The position numbers were made by a program, and so were the translations under genes. The notes under the pieces are model-generated. The model searched no databases. It saw only the letters and a program-made list of their open reading frames with translations, and had not been told where the DNA came from. From Candidatus Enterococcus leclercqii (GTDB lineage Bacteria; Bacillota; Bacilli; Lactobacillales; Enterococcaceae): DNA of 64,000 nt. Positions within the stretch are counted from its first letter, which is position 1, and each line of letters opens with the position of its first letter. Below are positions 1 to 6,912 of this stretch, one piece after another. The stretch is taken from NCBI RefSeq assembly GCF_009933135.1, contig NZ_MAEH01000016.1, positions 62,001 to 126,000 of the forward strand, read 5' to 3'.

Positions 1-628
1 TATAAATGACCCGTTTCCCACCTTGTCCTTTGAATTTAGTACCTTTATCGTCGGTCGCCACCGACATTGTTTTGTAATTACAAAACAGCACCATGTCCGC
101 CCATTCCTTAACAAGGGCAGCAGTCTTTGCTGTGGTTTTATTTCCAAGTTTTAACTCCCAGCGGTCATACGCACCTAATTCATCTGGTTGCTCAAATTTC
201 GTAATCTTCGCATGGGCAGTTAGTACCACGTTAATTCCCATTTCAATTAGGTCGGTAAGACGATTCAAAAATTTCCCAAACTCTTCTTCTAATTGGATAT
301 AGCCCTCGCCATAGCCAAACTTTGTAATACTATCCTTATTCCCGCGGGAGCAGACAAATTCGGTTGCTAATCGTTCAGCCCAATCAATCGTATCCACCAC
401 TAGGGTTTTACAAGGCATGGCTTGCTTAACAAATTCAATTTGTTGCAGTAGCATGGTCCAGCTACTAGGCTTATCAAGACGGGCAACATCCATGTTATTG
501 GTACTACCTTCCGTATCAATAAAAAGTGGTTCTGGAAATTGCGCTGCCAAAGAGGACTTACCAATTCCTTCTGGACCATAGACCACTACTTTTTGTGCCT
601 TCGCAATAGGACCTTTCGAAATATTCAT
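1..628 (-). CDS. Phage Sak4-like AAA ATPase (AAA_24), 3' part cut by window edge
   Basis: Translating the minus strand from the ATG at 628 gives 209 residues with no stop before the window edge, so the C-terminus is missing. A Walker A motif (GPEGIGKS, residues 18-25), a Walker B-like strand (TLVVDTID, 75-82) and a sensor-like strand (NVVLTAH, 133-139) match the RecA-fold AAA_24 proteins of phages. Sak4-type members of that group assist single-strand annealing and recombination. The start codon overlaps the stop of the upstream SbcC-like gene (TAATG), so the two are probably translationally coupled. The fold is well supported; the recombination role is inferred from family and neighbour. Confidence 0.82.
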   Translation of the reverse strand, partial: MNISKGPIAKAQKVVVYGPEGIGKSSLAAQFPEPLFIDTEGSTNNMDVARLDKPSSWTMLLQQIEFVKQAMPCKTLVVDTIDWAERLATEFVCSRGNKDSITKFGYGEGYIQLEEEFGKFLNRLTDLIEMGINVVLTAHAKITKFEQPDELGAYDRWELKLGNKTTAKTAALVKEWADMVLFCNYKTMSVATDDKGTKFKGQGGKRVIY

Positions 629-1944
629 TAAAATGTTCCTTCCTTCCATTTAGTTTGTTGAGGTGCTGGTCCGACCTCAATTGCATCCGGAGTAACAGTT
701 TCATTCTTCACTGCGTAACCATCCTCGATAATTATTTCGCATTCATCGCCAGTGCTGACCCGGGTGGCAATCGCCTGTAGGCCTTCTTGTTCAAGCCATT
801 GGCCAAACTCTTCTAATGACTGCATATCCATCTGTTCCAATTTATCCAACAGAATAAAGCCACAGTCTGGTTTCAGTTTCCGGACGATTGCCGTGGAAAC
901 TTTTAACTGATCAGACCCGGACATGTTGTCCCAGCGTTGACCGTTGTAGGTCAGCTCCCCTTCCACTACAGATAGACCAGGCAAAGGCAAATCAGCCTTA
1001 TCAAGTAATTCAGCTTTCTGTCGACGAATTTCATCAATCTTGGTAGTTTCGGCAATATACTGAGCTTCGTATTCTTTGGCATCATCTTCGGCTTTTTCTT
1101 TGTCAAGATTGGCCCGGACTTTCCGATTGATTTCATCAATTTGTGCCAAGTTCTGTTCCAACTGTTCGGTCGATTCATCTTGTAAATCCACTGCGGACTT
1201 TTGAGCAATTTCTAGGTTTTGTGAGGTCTCAGCATGCTGCGCTTCCATCTGCAGGAGCTGTTGGCGAGTTTGCTCAATCCGCTGACGTTCGAGCTCCCAC
1301 TGCTGACTGATTGCATGGACTTGCTCCCGTTTCCGTTGATTCTCGCCATTTCTTGCTAGAATCTCTTGCTGTTGGGCAATTAGCTCGCTAACTTCGACAG
1401 GTAATTTAGGCGCATCCGGATAATAGGTTTGTTCAGCCGCATATTTCTTTTTCTGATCAGCAATCTGACCAATTGCGTGACGATGATTGTAGATTTCCTG
1501 TTCTAAGCGTTCCAATTCATACAATTGAGGACCGACACCGATAATTTGAAGGAGAGTATTCGCCTTTTCTTTGCTGGTAGAGTCCATAAATTTTGGAAGG
1601 TCAATGGCAAGCTCCTCTACGAAGCTATTTAGGAGGTTCTGACCGCCTTTTTGGCCGTTAGGGTCAACTACCTTCAAGTCTGAATTCTTTCCCTTGCGCT
1701 CCACAATCAGGCCGTTGTCCATGACAATATGGAGATGTGGTGGATTTACTGAGCCTTCTCGATGAGCTTGGCTAGGCTTGTACTTGTTGCCACCTAGACC
1801 CCAAGCGATTGCATCTAATACACTAGTCTTGCCTTGGTTATTATTCCCGCCCACAATGGTTAGGCCATTAGCGGTTGGCTCAATTTTCACTGCTTTGACG
1901 CGCTTGACATTCTCGATTTCGAGTTTATTAATTTTTACCGACAT
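628..1944 (-). CDS. Phage SbcC/RecF-like AAA ATPase
   Basis: This 438-residue protein opens with the beta strand layout of SMC/RecF-type ATPases (MSVKINKLEIENVKRVKAVK) and a Walker A motif GGNNNQGKTS at residues 32-41. Residues about 145-310 are Gln/Glu-rich and should form a coiled coil. The C-terminal third has a signature-like SGSDQLK and a Walker B-like FILLDKLEQMD. It is shorter than a full SMC and lacks a zinc hook or nuclease partner here. It is probably part of the phage recombination module, acting on DNA ends with the Sak4-like protein downstream. It lies in the long leftward early operon, 11 bases downstream of the preceding gene. Confidence 0.8.
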   Translation of the reverse strand: MSVKINKLEIENVKRVKAVKIEPTANGLTIVGGNNNQGKTSVLDAIAWGLGGNKYKPSQAHREGSVNPPHLHIVMDNGLIVERKGKNSDLKVVDPNGQKGGQNLLNSFVEELAIDLPKFMDSTSKEKANTLLQIIGVGPQLYELERLEQEIYNHRHAIGQIADQKKKYAAEQTYYPDAPKLPVEVSELIAQQQEILARNGENQRKREQVHAISQQWELERQRIEQTRQQLLQMEAQHAETSQNLEIAQKSAVDLQDESTEQLEQNLAQIDEINRKVRANLDKEKAEDDAKEYEAQYIAETTKIDEIRRQKAELLDKADLPLPGLSVVEGELTYNGQRWDNMSGSDQLKVSTAIVRKLKPDCGFILLDKLEQMDMQSLEEFGQWLEQEGLQAIATRVSTGDECEIIIEDGYAVKNETVTPDAIEVGPAPQQTKWKEGTF

Positions 1945-1955
1945 CTAATTCCCTC

Positions 1956-2591
1956 CTAAATATGGCAATCCACTAAAGTAAAAAAGTAATCCGGATATTT
2001 CTTGAGTACATCATTAAATTTTGAACTATACTCTTTACGACTTTCAGCAGTCGCAGAGTTGATTCCAAACCAACCCATTTCACCTTTTTCAAGCCATTCT
2101 CCTTCGGGGGTGACAATAGCAAAAGTGGCAAAACTAGATTGATCAATCGCATAACTCTCTCTATCACCAAACTGATTCTTGTAGTAGTCCCCACTCAAGA
2201 AGCTTGGAAAATCACTTTTTTCTTCGCCAGGTTTTAATTCGTGCCCCTCTACTACTACATCCCAAAAACGAATTGCTTCTTCGTATTCTTTTTGAACTAT
2301 TCCAAGGTTGATTTTGTTAATGATTGATTGATTTGCATATTTCCCATCAATTAATGGAATTCCGCCATCCCAACGACCACCAATGGAATACCAATCCCAC
2401 TTTCTATTAGGGTTTTCCCAATACCCCTTTTGATTCATTTCCTCGTCAAAATCTGCATCATCATCAGGATAGAATTTCAAATACTTTTTAGGGCAATCAT
2501 CCATATTATTTTCTTGAAATGGAGCCAATGCTTTATCAACTAAATTCTTGCTTGGGCTTTTTGTAATAACTCCTACAGAAAAATGACTCAT
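1956..2591 (-). CDS. Phage protein with WDWYxxGGRW motif, function unknown
   Basis: The protein has 211 residues, no signal peptide and no membrane segment. It begins MSHFSVGVI, a start shared by a family of phage hypothetical proteins, and has the aromatic motif WDWYSIGGRWDGG near residue 65, the family hallmark. Asp/Glu and Trp residues are abundant. Its ATG overlaps the stop of the upstream 103-aa gene by four bases (ATGA). I know of no biochemical function for this family. Its place beside recombination genes suggests an accessory early role, which is inference only. Confidence 0.7.
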   Translation of the reverse strand: MSHFSVGVITKSPSKNLVDKALAPFQENNMDDCPKKYLKFYPDDDADFDEEMNQKGYWENPNRKWDWYSIGGRWDGGIPLIDGKYANQSIINKINLGIVQKEYEEAIRFWDVVVEGHELKPGEEKSDFPSFLSGDYYKNQFGDRESYAIDQSSFATFAIVTPEGEWLEKGEMGWFGINSATAESRKEYSSKFNDVLKKYPDYFFTLVDCHI

Positions 2592-2899
2592 TTGTTTTTA
2601 CCTCCGAAAATCTGATCAAAGATATTGGAAAACTCGCCGATATCTTCTTTTTCTGATACTGTCTCCGTAATTTCTATAGCTTTTAATCCTGCTTCACGTA
2701 AAATTTTCGTGGGAATTGGTAGATCTTTATCAAAATCTCTTTCTTGAGCTGCTAAACAAAACGCTACATCAGTTAAATTGCCAGTAAGCATAGTTATTAC
2801 ATTGGATTTCTTATTCAAGGTGCAAATCCCTGACACGCCTTCTTTTTTGCACTCCTCTTGTAGCTCTTTTAATAAGTTTTGAATTTTTTCGTTAATCAT
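2588..2899 (-). CDS. Small phage protein, unknown function
   Basis: A 103-residue acidic, mostly helical protein in the leftward early operon. It has no recognisable motif, signal peptide or membrane helix. The start is preceded by GGAGAG on the minus strand, and its stop overlaps the next gene (ATGA), which supports it as a real translated gene. No function is proposed. Confidence 0.6.
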   Translation of the reverse strand: MINEKIQNLLKELQEECKKEGVSGICTLNKKSNVITMLTGNLTDVAFCLAAQERDFDKDLPIPTKILREAGLKAIEITETVSEKEDIGEFSNIFDQIFGGKNK

Positions 2900-2932
2900 G
2901 ATACGCTCTCCTTAGTATTAGTATTGACTGAC

Positions 2933-3736
2933 TCATTGCTTGCCGGCCGAGTCGGTCTTTTTTGTTGCCAACAATTCTCCATTGGGTAAAAAGTATTGTT
3001 CTGTACGCTGACCATTAACGATTACTATGATCAAAATCAAACTGATTTGTTTTGATTCGATTGAAACATTTGACGGGTTCTCTACTGTTTTAACCATCGT
3101 AGTGTCCTCCTTTTTCTTAGGAATATGGGCAAAACGAGCATCATTAAATTTATCCATAGCCTTCTTAGACTTAATACTAGTTGTCCCATTTTTAGGAGAC
3201 GTATTAATTGTTCCGTCTTTTCTTAAACGGTTAATTTTCCCTACCACCTGTTCGTAAGTCCTGTTGCACAATCTTCCGAGTTCTGTGTGATTGCAGCAAT
3301 ATCCATTTTCATCAAATTGAATATTCACTAATAGAGTATCAACTTCTGTTTGGGTCCAGTTTTTCTGAGCAATAGTTTGTTTCAACTTGCCGGTTTTTTT
3401 GAGCCTCATAATCCTACCGCCAATTGAACTTTCCGACCTATCAAGACTGTTCCCAATATCTGCGTAACTTTCGCCTTTTTTGTACATAGCAATAATTCTT
3501 TTATCTTCACTATCTGTAAACTTTCGCCCTTTAGGATCAAACGCCTTGCTAAAATCAGTTTGCGGAAATTGTCCATCTCTTCGTAATTTGTAGATTTTTA
3601 CATCTACCGATTTCCGAGTACGACCTAACTTTTTTGCAAGTTGTTCAACGTTCAAGACCACATTTGTTTCAGCAAGAAGTGCATTCTTTTTGAGGTATTC
3701 GATTTCTTTAGTAGTCCAATTTTTCAATCGAATCAC
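2933..3736 (-). CDS. Phage protein with three SANT/Myb-like helix-turn-helix repeats
   Basis: The 267-residue protein contains three similar segments of about 50 residues. They start with NWTTKEIEYL (residue 6), KFTDSEDKRI (about 72) and NWTQTEVDTL (about 126). Each is followed by a turn and a basic helix with a shared pattern (KIYKLRRDG, RIMRLKKTG, KINRLRKDG). This is the layout of repeated Myb/SANT-like or homeodomain-like DNA-binding units. The C-terminal 60 residues are low complexity plus a hydrophobic strand. A DNA-binding or regulatory role is inferred; no exact family is assigned. Its start overlaps the stop of the upstream membrane peptide gene. Confidence 0.62.
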   Translation of the reverse strand: MIRLKNWTTKEIEYLKKNALLAETNVVLNVEQLAKKLGRTRKSVDVKIYKLRRDGQFPQTDFSKAFDPKGRKFTDSEDKRIIAMYKKGESYADIGNSLDRSESSIGGRIMRLKKTGKLKQTIAQKNWTQTEVDTLLVNIQFDENGYCCNHTELGRLCNRTYEQVVGKINRLRKDGTINTSPKNGTTSIKSKKAMDKFNDARFAHIPKKKEDTTMVKTVENPSNVSIESKQISLILIIVIVNGQRTEQYFLPNGELLATKKTDSAGKQ

Positions 3737-3912
3737 CCCCTTCTAGCTCGTTTACCCAACAAGTAAGTTCCGCCAATGATTACTGGTGACCAGGTAAGGC
3801 ATAACGCTGCTATAATTGACTGACTTGCCAGAAATGCCACAACGGTGGAAAAAATTCCAAGAAACACCAAAAACAAAATCCATTCGAACGTATAATCTTT
3901 AATTTCTTTCAT
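3733..3912 (-). CDS. Small phage membrane protein (59 aa)
   Basis: The open frame extends upstream to 4095, but the part before 3912 is a shadow of the excisionase-like gene. The start chosen here, MKEIKDYTFEW, is preceded by AAAGGAG. It gives 59 residues with two predicted transmembrane segments (about residues 10-30 and 34-52) and a basic tail (GKRARRG). Its ATG overlaps the stop of the 26-aa gene immediately upstream. Function unknown. Confidence 0.55.
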   Translation of the reverse strand: MKEIKDYTFEWILFLVFLGIFSTVVAFLASQSIIAALCLTWSPVIIGGTYLLGKRARRG

Positions 3913-3989
3913 TTCATTCTCCTTTCGCCAATCATAGACACTGCTAGAAACAGGGTGCCAATCGCCGCAGCTAGTAAATAAATTTTCAT
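3909..3989 (-). CDS. Micro-gene, 26-aa hydrophobic peptide
   Basis: ATG at 3989 opens a 26-codon frame starting MKIYLLAAAIGTLFLAVSMI and ending with a basic tail. It is a single hydrophobic helix. Its ATG overlaps the stop of the upstream gene (ATGA), and its own TGA overlaps the ATG at 3912 of the downstream gene. The ribosome-binding site of the downstream gene lies inside it. The double overlap is the main reason to accept it. It could be a membrane peptide or merely a coupling leader. Confidence 0.45.
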   Translation of the reverse strand: MKIYLLAAAIGTLFLAVSMIGERRMK

Positions 3990-4210
3990 GACCGTTCTCC
4001 AACTCGCTCATAGTGAAGGCGCTTGGCGGATTCGTCCTGCATGAATCTTTCATAAATCTCCATGTTGATGTAGACCTCTTGCGACGTAACCGCAATGTAT
4101 CCTCCCCGGTATTTCGGAACTTTGAACTTTTTCATACGTCGAACGTAAGTTGACTCAGAGTAGCCTTTCTTTTCCATGAACTCTTTCTTGGTCAGGATAT
4201 TTTCATTCAC
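3986..4210 (-). CDS. Excisionase-like / helix-turn-helix protein, GTG start
   Basis: The 74-residue protein contains NILTKKEFMEKKGYSES, a MerR/excisionase-type winged-helix recognition start, followed by basic MKKFKVPKYRGGYIAV. That pattern resembles small phage DNA-binding proteins (Xis-like). The first codon is GTG at 4210, preceded by GGAGG at seven bases. An ATG at 4206 is out of frame. The ribosome-binding site lies inside the upstream 25-codon frame, whose stop overlaps this start. An Xis role is plausible but not proven, and no operator was identified. Confidence 0.55.
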   Translation of the reverse strand: MNENILTKKEFMEKKGYSESTYVRRMKKFKVPKYRGGYIAVTSQEVYINMEIYERFMQDESAKRLHYERVGERS

Positions 4211-4284
4211 TGGAATTCCTCCCTACTCTTCCCAAACCCTAAAATGTCATCGCCGTTTCGTGTTGTTTTGATTAAATCAGTCAT
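4207..4284 (-). CDS. Micro-gene, 25 aa, coupled to the excisionase-like gene
   Basis: ATG at 4284, preceded by AAGGAAA, opens a 25-codon frame (MTDLIKTTRNGDDILGFGKS followed by REEFQ) whose TGA overlaps the GTG of the next gene. It is hydrophilic with no hydrophobic segment. Its overlap with the downstream start and its containing the downstream ribosome-binding site suggest either a real micro-protein or a leader that controls translation of the excisionase-like gene. Confidence 0.4.
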   Translation of the reverse strand: MTDLIKTTRNGDDILGFGKSREEFQ

Positions 4285-4310
4285 TTGTTATTTTCCTTTC
4301 TTTTCTTTGG

Positions 4311-4316
4311 TATAAT
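4311..4316 (+). promoter_or_regulatory. Candidate -10 box for the 62-aa rightward gene
   Basis: TATAAT at 4311-4316 on the plus strand stands 51 bases before the ATG at 4367. No good -35 hexamer is seen at 16-18 bases upstream. Confidence 0.35.
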
Positions 4317-4366
4317 TTCCTTATTAGCTAGTGGTCAGCTGAAATACTGATAAGGGGGTGTTAACA

Positions 4367-4555
4367 ATGAGTAAAACTGATAAGGAACTAGCCATTGATG
4401 TAGCCATCGCTGTAATCAATGCCCATCCTGCTACAAAAGTTGCACTTAGTAGCGGTGGTAGCACAGAGGTATATGGACTTGACCTGAAATCAATCAACAA
4501 CATCATTCAGTCTGTTCATAAAACGCTTCAAAGTTTGCCTGAGGAAAAACATTAA
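4367..4555 (+). CDS. Small phage protein, opposite strand to its neighbours
   Basis: The start MSKTDKELAIDVAIAVINAH at 4367 is preceded by AAGGGGGTG at a good distance; the frame also opens at 4358 without such a site. The 62-residue product is soluble and mostly helical, with no motif I recognise. It is the only rightward gene inside the leftward early operon. Its last 53 bases overlap the 3' end of the 57-aa gene on the minus strand. The clear ribosome-binding site and TATAAT box favour it being real. Confidence 0.5.
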   Translation: MSKTDKELAIDVAIAVINAHPATKVALSSGGSTEVYGLDLKSINNIIQSVHKTLQSLPEEKH

Positions 4556-4676
4556 CACTCGCAGTAACTTTATACTTTTCATTTAGAACTTCTAGGTCCG
4601 CTAGGAGTTCTTTTGCTTGTTCAAATGTTTCAAGTTGCGCTGTTATGGTGATTCCAGTTGATTCTTCCTTCCTCAT
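4503..4676 (-). CDS. Small phage protein, 57 aa
   Basis: The open frame begins at 4736, but AGGAGGG precedes an internal ATG at 4676, giving MRKEESTGITITAQLETFEQ and 57 residues in all. The product has a beta-alpha pattern and no known motif. It overlaps, tail to tail, the rightward 62-aa gene. Function unknown. Confidence 0.5.
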   Translation of the reverse strand: MRKEESTGITITAQLETFEQAKELLADLEVLNEKYKVTASVNVFPQANFEAFYEQTE

Positions 4677-4690
4677 TTTCCGTTTCCCTC

Positions 4691-4873
4691 CTATCGAATT
4701 TTGTATTTTGAAACAATATCCGTGATCTGTTTCCAATGATTATCCGGATTTTTCAAAATTTTTCTCAAGTACTGTTCTGTGATGTTCATTGCACTAGCAA
4801 CATCTGGAATGCTCCAATTATTGCTTTCGAAGTGTGCCATGATTTTTTTTACCGTCTCTTGCGCATTCGCCAT
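4691..4873 (-). CDS. Small helix-turn-helix-like phage protein at the Cro position
   Basis: This is the first gene of the leftward early operon, 60 residues long, with an excellent site AGGAGG seven bases before the ATG. SIPDVASAMNITEQYLRKIL (residues 21-40) reads as a helix-turn-helix, so it may play the Cro role opposite the repressor at 5169. It starts just downstream of the leftward switch promoter. It is too short to assign to a named family. Confidence 0.58.
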   Translation of the reverse strand: MANAQETVKKIMAHFESNNWSIPDVASAMNITEQYLRKILKNPDNHWKQITDIVSKYKIR

Positions 4874-4931
4874 CGTACATCCTCCTTTCTAGAAATTAGA
4901 AACAAGTTCGACAACATTTTTCTAAACTCCG

Positions 4932-4960
4932 TTGACATTTTTAGATTGATAATCTATACT
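4932..4960 (+). promoter_or_regulatory. Rightward switch promoter (repressor transcript)
   Basis: TTGACA (4932-4937), a 17-bp spacer and TATACT (4955-4960) form a near-consensus sigma-A promoter reading toward the repressor at 5169. The -10 lies inside the 14-bp operator copy. The leader would be about 200 bases. Confidence 0.72.
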
Positions 4961-5080
4961 GAGAACATAGTTAAATAAGACATAAAAACACTGTTTTTAT
5001 AGCTTTCTTGGCGGTCAGCTTATTCTAATCAGGTGTATTTTTTACTGTCTTTTTTGTTGGCGAACTTGTTTACAAGAATC

Positions 5081-5109
5081 AGTATAGATTATTAATGTAT
5101 TTAAGTCAA
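5081..5109 (-). promoter_or_regulatory. Leftward switch promoter (early operon)
   Basis: On the minus strand TTGACT (5109-5104), a 17-bp spacer and TATACT (5086-5081) form a near-consensus promoter reading toward the Cro-position gene. Its -10 lies in the second, inverted operator copy. It points toward the rightward promoter, so the two are face to face. Confidence 0.72.
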
Positions 5110-5168
5110 TAACATTTACATTATTTATCTAAATTATTTTTGTGAGCATTCAGAAAGGTTGATTTTCA

Positions 5169-5537
5169 ATGAATACTTACGAAAGAATCAAAGAATTAGC
5201 GAAACTAAAAAAGATATCAATCAGACAACTAGAAATTAACTTTGGTTACTCAAATGGATATATCGGGAGTTGGAAAAGACAGACTCCTAATTCGGTTGAA
5301 TTAGCACGTTTAGCTGACTACTTTGATGTTAGCGTAGACTATCTTCTCGGCCGTACGGATAATCCTTCCATATCAAATGAGGATTCCAACAAGTCCATGG
5401 CTAAACAAGTTATGATGCGCATGAACACAAACGGATTAACCGAAGAGGACCTAGAAGACATAGAGAAGGAAATGGAAACATTTTTTAAATGGCGTTTGGA
5501 ACAGATACGACAAGAACGAGAACAAGGTGGCAAGTGA
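5169..5537 (+). CDS. Phage XRE-family repressor (CI-like)
   Basis: The 122-residue protein has an N-terminal XRE helix-turn-helix (residues about 1-62; KKISIRQLEINFGYSNGYIG carries the recognition region), ending with the usual FDVSVDYLLGRTDNP. A short acidic helical C-terminus follows, with no autocleavage or peptidase domain. That fits repressors removed by a separate ImmA/IrrE-type protease, and such a gene follows immediately. The start is preceded by AGAAAGG. It should bind the inverted sites in 4949-5092 and hold the prophage in lysogeny. Confidence 0.85.
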   Translation: MNTYERIKELAKLKKISIRQLEINFGYSNGYIGSWKRQTPNSVELARLADYFDVSVDYLLGRTDNPSISNEDSNKSMAKQVMMRMNTNGLTEEDLEDIEKEMETFFKWRLEQIRQEREQGGK

Positions 5538-5538
5538 T

Positions 5539-6213
5539 ATGTCAGAAGCTGTAGATGAGTATTTACATTTTTCTCAATTGATTAATTCAGAACTCGCTCT
5601 AATGATGTTAGATAGCGAGATGAACTCTGAAAATTACAATCGACAAGTCGTTTGGACGCAGATCTTACAACAAGGCGTTCAAATTAGAGGGTATCGTTTT
5701 CCCGGAAAATCTAGGGGAGTTATTTCTGGAATGATTGTTAAAGATGAACTTGAGACTACTCTCACTTACAATATGTCAATGCCAATTAATCACCAAAATT
5801 TCACCATATCACATGAGATGACTCACTTTTTACATCATATGAAATCGGGAACTGGAATGTTTTCTGATACGAAAGATTGTTTGGAGTATAGTCCTGTCGA
5901 GATGATTCAAGAATTTCAAGCAAATATTGGAGCATCTGCTATCCTAATTCCGGATGCTGTTCTGATTGCTGAACTAAAAAAAGGAACCGCACCTGTCCAC
6001 CTTTCAAAAAGGTATGGGATTTCAGAAGCGGCTCTATATATGAGACTTGCTCAGACAATGCACACTCACATCGGTTCTTCCTGGGATCTTTCTCGAAAAT
6101 CAGCATCCCGAATGGTGAACACTAATGCTACAGGATCACTTCGAACACTTGGGCATAATTGGGAAAAAATTGCTATGTACACTGATCCTTTTTACGAACT
6201 TTTAGCGATATAA
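5539..6213 (+). CDS. ImmA/IrrE-family metallopeptidase
   Basis: The protein carries the zinc-peptidase motif HEMTH within FTISHEMTHFLHH, a downstream Glu-rich helix (EMIQEFQANIGASAILIP) typical of the IrrE/ImmA fold, and a C-terminal helix-turn-helix-like stretch (LSKRYGISEAALYMRL). ATG at 5539 is chosen, just after the repressor stop and with AAGGTGG upstream; a GTG at 5527 would add four residues and overlap the repressor. Family knowledge: such proteases inactivate the partner XRE repressor to trigger induction. The pairing here strongly suggests that role. Confidence 0.83.
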   Translation: MSEAVDEYLHFSQLINSELALMMLDSEMNSENYNRQVVWTQILQQGVQIRGYRFPGKSRGVISGMIVKDELETTLTYNMSMPINHQNFTISHEMTHFLHHMKSGTGMFSDTKDCLEYSPVEMIQEFQANIGASAILIPDAVLIAELKKGTAPVHLSKRYGISEAALYMRLAQTMHTHIGSSWDLSRKSASRMVNTNATGSLRTLGHNWEKIAMYTDPFYELLAI

Positions 6214-6276
6214 AAAAGCCCATGCTGCGAACCTCGATTTCGAGATATCGTAAAAATATTATTGGAGGAATGAAAA

Positions 6277-6561
6277 ATGGCGAAATTGAAATGCCCCAGC
6301 TGTAAGAGCACTAACGTACAATTGATCGGGACTGATGTGAACATAAAGAAAACAAAAAGCAGCTCCAGTCTAAATTTGAACCCATTGAAACCATTTACCG
6401 TCTTTAATCACAAAGAGAAAAAAATCAAGAAAAAATCTAAGGGTAAGGTCGCAGCGGCCGTTTTAAGTGGCGGTACATCCCTTATGTTTGGAGGAACAAA
6501 AGATAATAAGTCCCGAGAGTATCATTGCATCGAGTGCGGCAAAGTATTTCGCGGAAAGTAG
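6277..6561 (+). CDS. Zinc-ribbon phage protein
   Basis: The 94-residue protein has CPSCKS at residues 6-11 and CIECGK near the C-terminus, a split four-cysteine zinc ribbon. Between them lie a Lys/Ser-rich linker and a short hydrophobic GKVAAAVLSGGTSLMFGG segment. GGAGG stands upstream of the ATG. Similar proteins are common in the lysogeny module of Lactobacillales prophages, between protease and integrase; their role is unknown. Confidence 0.65.
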   Translation: MAKLKCPSCKSTNVQLIGTDVNIKKTKSSSSLNLNPLKPFTVFNHKEKKIKKKSKGKVAAAVLSGGTSLMFGGTKDNKSREYHCIECGKVFRGK

Positions 6562-6632
6562 GGCTACCTTTCCGTACCTAAAACCAATCTACTCGTATTT
6601 TCGACAGAGATATACTCTTCAGGAGGATAATA

Positions 6633-6782
6633 ATGAAAAGTAAAATAAAGAAGGCCAGAAAAAAACTACATGAAGATGTAGCTTCTATTTACTTCGGAAA
6701 ACCTTTATTTGCGAGGATTACTTTGTGGATTATAATAGCGATACTCGCAATTGATCTAGTTTATCGCTTTTTAATCAAATAG
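6633..6782 (+). CDS. Small single-helix membrane protein, 49 aa
   Basis: ATG at 6633 follows a strong AGGAGG at six bases and opens a 49-codon frame ending TAG at 6782. The N-terminus is very basic (MKSKIKKARKKL) and a hydrophobic segment ITLWIIIAILAIDLVY spans residues about 30-46, so it is an inner-membrane peptide with its N-terminus inside. It lies between the zinc-ribbon gene and the integrase. Such small proteins in lysogeny modules are sometimes superinfection-exclusion factors; that is only a possibility here. Confidence 0.6.
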   Translation: MKSKIKKARKKLHEDVASIYFGKPLFARITLWIIIAILAIDLVYRFLIK

Positions 6783-6860
6783 TTCAGTTTTCAAGTACAT
6801 CAATCAAAAAAAACACCCACTGCCCCTGACAAGAACGTGGATGTGTTGAAAATAAACCGC

Positions 6861-6890
6861 AAATAGGCTTATTCGTTATGCCTATTTTAC
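6861..6890 (+). terminator. Weak terminator-like hairpin before the integrase
   Basis: Arms AAATAGGC (6861-6868) and GCCTATTT (6880-6887) flank an 11-base loop, followed by only four T residues. It may end the repressor-side transcript or control integrase expression. Confidence 0.4.
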
Positions 6891-6912
6891 CAAAGATAGG
6901 AGTGGATTACCA

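Larger units (their letters stand above)
4874..5168. promoter_or_regulatory. Lysogeny switch region: inverted operators and AT-rich control DNA
   Basis: This 295-bp gap between the Cro-position gene and the repressor holds two exact inverted copies of a 14-bp site (ATAATCTATACTGA at 4949-4962 and its complement at 5079-5092). A further 10-bp inverted pair is seen (AACAAGTTCG at 4901-4910, complement at 5061-5070). There is a short palindrome CTTGTTTACAAG at 5065-5076, and a hairpin-forming dyad with 8-bp arms ATAAAAAC at 4982-5000. These are the likely operators of the repressor and/or Cro-position protein. Confidence 0.7.
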
